DNA of 64,000 bases from Notamacropus eugenii (lineage: Eukaryota; Chordata; Mammalia; Diprotodontia; Macropodidae), in contig NC_092872.1 of the NCBI RefSeq assembly GCF_028372415.1, positions 86,361,613 through 86,425,612 on the forward strand. The letters run 5' to 3'. Made by a program: the position numbers and the translations under genes. How positions within the stretch are numbered: the first letter of the stretch is position 1; each line of letters starts with the position of its first letter. Of this stretch, positions 58,160-64,000 are shown piece by piece. The notes beneath the pieces were generated by a model, which was not told the origin of the DNA, made no database searches, and saw nothing but the letters and a program-made list of their open reading frames with translations.

Positions 58160-58334
58160 AATGCTACTGAGCATCTGTTATTGAAAGGATGCTACATTAG
58201 GCCCTGTGATGGGAATGCAAATAGATATAAAATGGGGGTCCTATTCCTCATGACTTTAAAATGCAGTATAGTAGGGCAGATAAGGCATAGGTACAAATTC
58301 CTACAACACAGAGCAGTATATAATTGGCATAAAG
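58160..58334. repeat. Old LINE relic (L2-type likely)
   Basis: 'actgagcatctgttattgaaaggatgctacattaggccctgtgatgggaatgc' and 'ttcctcatgactttaaaatgcagtatagtaggg'. Confidence 0.4.
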
Positions 58335-58560
58335 CAGGGATTCTTAACCTGGGAGTGGATTTGGGGGGGTGGGGAGGAGGAGGTAGGGCTTTGAAACTGA
58401 ATGGAAAAACAATTACATCTTTGTATTTGCTAACCTCTAAATGAAATTTAGCATTTCTTTCAATTATTTAAAAACATTCTTCTGAGGAGACATCCATAAG
58501 TTGTGCCAGACTGTTAATGGGGTCCTTGACACACATGCAGAAAAGTTCAAAAAAACTTTG
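58335..58560. mobile_element. hAT-like MITE (CAGGGATTCTTAACCT type)
   Basis: It starts with the terminal repeat 'cagggattcttaacctggg'. The body is 'gaaaaacaattacatctttgtatttgctaacctctaaatgaaatttagcatttctttcaattatt', then 'aaaaacattcttctgaggagacatccataagttgtgccagactgttaatggggtccttgacac'. The right terminal repeat is worn away. Same family as 23345-23473. Confidence 0.7.
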
Positions 58561-60214
58561 GTATAAGGAGTAAGAAAAAAGTGTGATATTTGAATTCATA
58601 GGAGGGAGAGGTTATCGGGATCGTAGAATTTCTGCCTAGAAAACACCTTAGAGATCATTTCTAATGCTCTCTCAAACACCAATCGATCCAGGATCTCAAT
58701 GATGTGAGTCCCGCCTGGAGTGGTAAGATCAAAATTCACTGAAGCCTGCCTGACTATCCTTTGAGGCTCTTACCCATATTCTTTCATAAATCTAACACAG
58801 GAGGGAACACTGTAGAGGCAGGGGACCTCCTCTGAGCTCTCATGACTTTGCACAGATACCAATGTAGTAAATAGGCTATTTAACAATCACTCTGAGTGGC
58901 TCGTGGTTTTTATCCTTGTTGCTTGTTTGGTTGGTTTTTCAGGAAAACAATGTCTTTAAACTGCTTTCCTAGCATATGTTCTTTGCTTGTAATGTAGTTC
59001 AGCCTCTTCATCCCAATGTGTGGTAATGTATTGTCCTTTTCAGATGACCTTCAGTATCAATTTTCTAGAATTTTTGATCCTTTCATTATGAGAATGAGAA
59101 AACTAAAGTTCAGAGGCTGGACTATTTCCCCAATCACCTAGGCACTAAGAAGAGCTAGTATTCTTCAAGGCTTCTGACTCAAAATCCAGGGCTCTTTCTG
59201 ACAGCTACTGGCTAGGGGGTAATCAGAGAAAAGTTCAGGGAGGAGGTTTTGAGAGATAAGTAGGAATCAGGCAGGTCTTTAGGGGATGTTTCCTCAAATT
59301 TAAAGGGATTCTCAGTTCTACCAAAAACTCCCCATAGGGTTTCTTTAAATAGCAAGTGCTCTTGGTGCATTTCAGATAGGATCTGATTTATAGTTCAATA
59401 TTTCAAGAGTGCATGATCACGCTGATGTGGGTTCACTCTTTTCCAATGCAAAATCACAATCACTCTGTGCTTTAGTAGAGGATATGAATGATTTACTATG
59501 ACTGAAAAATGTATCACTTGGTGGCCAACCTTCCAGTAATAAGCTGCTCCTAACCTTTTTTAGGGCATCCTCTAAAAACAGGCTTACAGTCTTTTATCAG
59601 ACCAGTGCTTGAATCCTTTCCAGCTTGACAGGACTTCCCAGAGTCAGTGGTTTACTGGCATTCTTCTTGAAGAACCAGGATTACCTACCTCCATGACACA
59701 ATGAGGCACTGAAGGAATAGCTCTTTGACCATCCTTCTTAAACCAAAGACCCCTTCATGGTGGTGAACTCACAGTTTACATGCCCTTGGAAAAGTGGGCA
59801 TTCCTGAGGATGGCAATCAACTCTGAATGGTTAACAATTAATACAAAAAATGAATATTACAATGAGAGGCTGCGCTACATGGCAATGAGGGTCTTGGAGT
59901 AGGTGACTTGGATTAGTCACCAACAGAGAAGTCAAAGAGACTTATCAATTTCCCTACCACCTGTCTAACAAAAGAGAGAATCAACATTTTCCCAAATTGT
60001 GGGAGTAAACACTGTGAGCAGGAATGAACCCTTTACTCTAAACTTAGAATTTCTTTTATTGTCTTTGATTAGATCTCAGCCACTCTGGCTGGGTAAGTGT
60101 TTTAGAAAAATTTCCCACATTTGTTGATTTCTAGATGAAGAAGTAGAAAAGGGGAAACGCCTTGGTCCTAAGACAATAATTAATTATTAATACAAGAGAG
60201 AAATAATCATTTCT
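58561..60214. other. No gene recognised, weak MIR relics
   Basis: Antisense MIR-like pieces at about 58617-58690 ('gtagaatttctgcctagaaaacaccttagagatcatttctaatg') and 59080-59215 ('tatgagaatgagaaaactaaagttcagaggctgg'). The rest is unclassified. Confidence 0.35.
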
Positions 60215-60325
60215 CACAGATGCTAAGTGACTTGCCCCCACATTATAAAGCTAATAAATGTCTGGGCCAACTTTGAATTCAGACCTGCCAACTCTATATC
60301 CCCTGGGTCATATAGTTGCCTCCAT
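60215..60325 (-). mobile_element. MIR/Mar1-type SINE fragment
   Basis: 'cacagatgctaagtgacttgcccccacattataaagctaataaatgtctgggccaactttgaattcagacctgcc'. Confidence 0.6.
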
Positions 60326-61604
60326 AAGGGATCAGCAAAATACTTGGGAGTTTATAGAAGGAAGTTATCAATCTATGCTTCATCAAGGAAGGAGGTAGTA
60401 TTTGATTCAAGTCTTGAAGGGTAGGAAATTAATTTAGAGAAAGCGAGAAAAAAGAAGAGAGTATTCTGAATAAAGAGAACAGCCTGAAGAATGATTCAGA
60501 GGTAGGAAGGTAAAAGTTGTGTTTGAATAGTCCTATCTGGATGGTGCCCAGGGTTGATGTAGTGGAATGGTGGTAGATAATTCCATTTCTCCTTCCATTG
60601 AATGTGGTGACATTATCATGTGCATGAACTTCAACATTTCCTGGATCTATGCTGCCAGGGAAATATGGACATAGCAAACAATCCTAGTGTATGATTTGAC
60701 CTAATCTCTTAATAGTTCCTTTGCCCCCTGCTGATCTAAGGTTCTCCCAATATAGGGAATATCCAGTACGTGAGAACCATGGTACTATAGAGAGATAAGC
60801 TTGTAGTTCAGGTAGCCATAATAGCATCTCCATCCAGGGAGAGCAAAGTATTTCCAAAGAGCCAAGGAGAAAAGTATTTTCAAAATTTCCAAATGACAAA
60901 AAAGAAAAAAAAAGGCTGAGATAAGTCTTTTCTGTTGCTTAAAGGGGTGGGGTGGAAAATGGGAATGGTCTGAGATAACGTTGGTTATTTGTTAGTGCAA
61001 AATTTCCAGGAAAGACTAACAGCCTATTTTCAAAAGCACTTAGAACTGGAATTTGTGCATTTGTTTGGAAATGTCACTCAACATATATGTTTTTTCCAAG
61101 ATAGTGACAAATACTGTATGTTAACGTCAAAATGCCAACTTTCAGTATCACCCTTAATAATAAAAACAGCAATTCAAAGACCAACAGAAGAACTGCAACT
61201 TTGGGTACAAAGAGTTTATCCGGCAATTTTATTTGAAGATTCAGGATCCACTCTTTATTTTCGATTTCTCCTAATAAAAAATTTATCAGTTCATTCCTTC
61301 TCATACCAATCCTTTGGCTAGAAATCTCGAACTTTTTTTGTTGTTGTTTTTTAGGGTTTTTTTAACGCTTCTGGTTTGAGAAATTCTGAGAGGAATATAA
61401 TGAAAAGAGAACTAAAAAAAGGAAAATAAAACAACGTAAGCCTATTTCTTATTTGCTGAAAAGGGGCTAGGAGAATTGGGATGTGGGCAAAAACAGTTAA
61501 AATAAGGTGTCAGTTTCTGTCCCTATCTCTTGACCACAATGCTTTCCCACTTGAGTCAAAGTGGGAGAGTTGAGTCAAAGTCATGTAGGGCTGAAAAAAC
61601 TTCT
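60326..61604. other. No gene or repeat recognised
   Basis: Nothing identifiable. A 110-codon plus-strand open frame at 60989-61321 has no domain. Confidence 0.35.
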
Positions 61605-61700
61605 TCTTTTTTTTTTTTTTAGAGATAATTAAGTCCAACCTCTTCATTTTACAGACAAGAAAGGACCCTGCACAAGTCACTTAATCTCTTTATGTCTGAC
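61605..61700 (-). mobile_element. MIR-type SINE fragment
   Basis: 'tagagataattaagtccaacctcttcattttacagacaagaaagg', directly before the MITE at 61701. Confidence 0.5.
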
Positions 61701-61882
61701 TTGGTGTGGAGAACCTTTCACCTCAAGGTTACATGTGGTCTTCTAGGTCCTGGGGTGTGGCTTTTTGACTGAGTCAAAGTTTTACAGAACAAATAAAGTT
61801 TGTGAAGTTTGGATTCAAAGGGTCACACTTGAGGACCTAGAGGACCACATGTGGCCTCAAGGTTTCAGGTTCCTCAACTCTG
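61701..61882. mobile_element. hAT-like MITE, palindromic (second copy)
   Basis: 182 bp that folds back on itself. The left arm 'gtggagaacctttcacctcaaggttacatgtggtcttctaggtcctggggtgtggc' is mirrored by the right arm 'gggtcacacttgaggacctagaggaccacatgtggcctcaaggtttcaggttcctcaactctg'. Same family as 46237-46344 but with the longer middle. No clear 8-bp duplication remains. Confidence 0.8.
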
Positions 61883-64000
61883 ATCTAGAGTAAGTTATGC
61901 CATTGAAAGTCTAGCCCTAACCAGGAAGGGTGGGGCTAATTTTTTTTTTAAAAATCTCAGAGCTGTGTGGAAAAGAGGTAATAATACCTTTCTGTCTCTA
62001 CCACCAACTATCTAGAACTAGAGACATTTTCCAAATCCTTAACTGAGAGTCTCTGGCATTTCTGAAAGAGCAGGTCATTTTCCCAAAAGCAAAGAAGTGA
62101 GAGTAGTCCAAATAAGAACCAAGGCCAAAGACAAATTGATATGACCCAGAAGATTAGCCTGGCAGGAGGGGTCCAGCCCTGCAGTGGAGCAGCAGGAAAG
62201 AAATACTGCCAAAGGGCAATCCAGCACAGCCAGGGAGACCCTGGTTTAACACTAAGGCCATTTCTAAGGAAAGTCCTCAAGAAAGACGAAGATAGGCAGC
62301 AAAGAGCCGGTAGTCTCCTCATGTTTCCTAAATGTCTACCTTGTTATCTTGCTACTTTGTATTCATTCCTACTCTCCCCTACGAACACTGACTACATTGG
62401 TGGGAAGCTATACTTCAGATTTATGCATACAATGTTGCACAATGATTATCTTTGTTTTATTTTAAGTAGATACTTTTACTAAGAGTTGATTAAGTCAGCT
62501 GGTTTATTTGTGGAAAACAAACTTACAGGGACTCACAAGGTACTGAAATTGGTACAAGGACTGTCTCTGGAAATCAGAGTGGTAGGAAAATCCACTCCCT
62601 CTTGGGATTCTCCACCAGTCAGATGGGAGGAAATGAGAGTCAAATAGAGAAAATGGGGCAGGGTGGATGCAATACTCCAGTTCCACTCACATACATATGT
62701 ATGTACATATATATGTATATGTGTATATGTGTGATTGATGAGTATTCATGAATAAGGAAATTAGGAAGTACTTTGTGTAATTCACAGTGCTAACTGGTGT
62801 GTGAATAAATAGAAAAGTGTGGCAATCCCCATTATTGAGGAGTTCCTCTTTTAATAAAGATAACACATATAGAAGAGTTCAGCTACAACTCAGATGGAAA
62901 AATCTAATGGTCCTTAGGATATGGAAATAAAGCAAATGGTAAAGCATCTTCTTTAGTGTCATTTCAACTGATAAAAACTCTATCCATTCTTGATGAGCTA
63001 TTTGACTGTGTCAGGAACTCTAGTGATGAGACTTTCTTTTCTGGGTCTTCAGAACCTGTGACTACTAAAAAAACAGAGGTTGCAGAATATTCAGAGGCAA
63101 TTGTCAGGTCATGACTCCACAAGGGTTGTTTCCCTGCATGATGGCTAGAGAGGCATCCTGGAAGCAAGATTGGAGATCTAAAGGGTATCCCTATTTCTGG
63201 AGCTGTTGGGTAGGCAGCAAGTACAGATGTTCGGTGGTTAGTTTTGGTAGTGGGGGGGTTGGCAGGTCTATTCTCCACAAGTGTTGCCCTCCCCAATGAT
63301 AATAAAAGGAGGAACAGGCTATGACCAGGCTTATGCTCTGGGGGGTAGGGGAGGAGGGAGGACATAGAGAGGTGTAGTGCTTCCTGGGTTTGTGGTTGGC
63401 ATATGTCATTCACGATCTCCGTGGGTGGCAATTCTGCCAGTTCTGGAAAAAAGGCACACATGGTCTTGGTGGGCTCTTGCAAATGGGAAGGAGTCACCAC
63501 TGGAAGGACATCACTTTTTTTAATCAGTAATTTCAGAAGTTTTTAAACCTGTAAATTGACATTTCTGTTATTTCTCAAGATACAACCAGACAGTTAATTT
63601 TTTTTTGGTCTGACTTAATCTGGGCAGGGAGTATGCCATTCACTGACCATATATTCATCCAGAAAATTTAATCCAGCCATTTAAAGTAAATTAAAAGTTG
63701 TTTTTATGTCCCCCAGAATCATAACAACTGTCCCAGACCTGGGGATGGCTCATACCTGTGGTGCTTTATTGTCTTGTATAGTATTAACCTTTACATTACA
63801 GTAATAGATAGTTATTGCATTAGCATATGGTAGCAAGAACGAAGAAAGCAGAGGGAGCTCAGAATTCAGCCAACAACTCAACAGGCCCCAGGTGAGAGAA
63901 GGCCGCCATCTACGTATGGGTCTTCAATAGCAGTGGGAAGTAGCCAAGAATGACTACTGTGATGCTATGACAACAGCAGCAGATCTTGAAAATATTAAGC
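61883..64000. other. About 2.1 kb without gene or clear repeat
   Basis: A TATG/TACA tract lies at 62691-62732. The longest open frame of the window (minus, 62964-63500, 178 codons) lies here. Its frame opens at GTG with no upstream ATG, and its proline/serine-rich translation matches no family I know, so it is not called as a gene. Confidence 0.4.

Overview
The window reads as vertebrate, almost certainly marsupial, intergenic or deep-intronic DNA. It is AT-rich, has no long open reading frame, and is dense in interspersed repeats and microsatellites. The marsupial call rests on three things: tRNA-headed SINEs of the Mar1 type (motif 'aaatggcaaaccactccagt', with 'gggtcatgaagag'-like tails), L1 elements that resemble marsupial rather than placental L1, and a BovB/RTE LINE sitting beside abundant MIR, L2 and CR1/L3 relics. 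All family names come from recognising sequence, not from a database search. The species cannot be fixed.

No functional protein-coding or RNA gene was found. The one gene-derived locus is a processed pseudogene of ribosomal protein L23a (26460-26997). It has frameshifts, a poly(A) remnant and target-site duplications.

Layout. 1-10.9 kb: SINE, L2 and MIR relics, a tetranucleotide microsatellite field and a possible old LTR (7.7-8.6 kb). 10.9-18.5 kb: an antisense L1 3' end and many MIR-like SINEs, some nested. 18.5-26.4 kb: Mar1 SINEs, a possible LTR, a CR1/L3 LINE, an L2-type relic broken by two SINEs, a hAT-like MITE and about 2 kb of apparently unique DNA. 26.4-36.9 kb: the RPL23A pseudogene, a second L1 3' end, MIR/L2/CR1 relics and CT/CA microsatellites. 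36.9-42.8 kb: an antisense 5'-truncated L1 carrying a solo LTR, then a sense L1 relic carrying two Mar1 SINEs in opposite orientation. 44.9-54.0 kb: a three-layer nest, in which an old L1 was broken by a BovB/RTE LINE that was later broken by a hAT-like MITE and a near-complete younger L1. 54.0-64.0 kb: a Mar1 SINE with perfect target duplications, a MIR broken by a LINE tail and by a 128-bp retroposed sequence of unknown origin, two more hAT-like MITEs and mostly unique DNA.

There is no operon or gene system here. The interest lies in the transposon archaeology (nesting order, duplications, shared LINE/SINE tails) and in a few structural oddities, chiefly a perfect 27-bp hairpin and an AT-rich palindrome. 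Boundaries of old repeats are approximate to about 10-30 bases.
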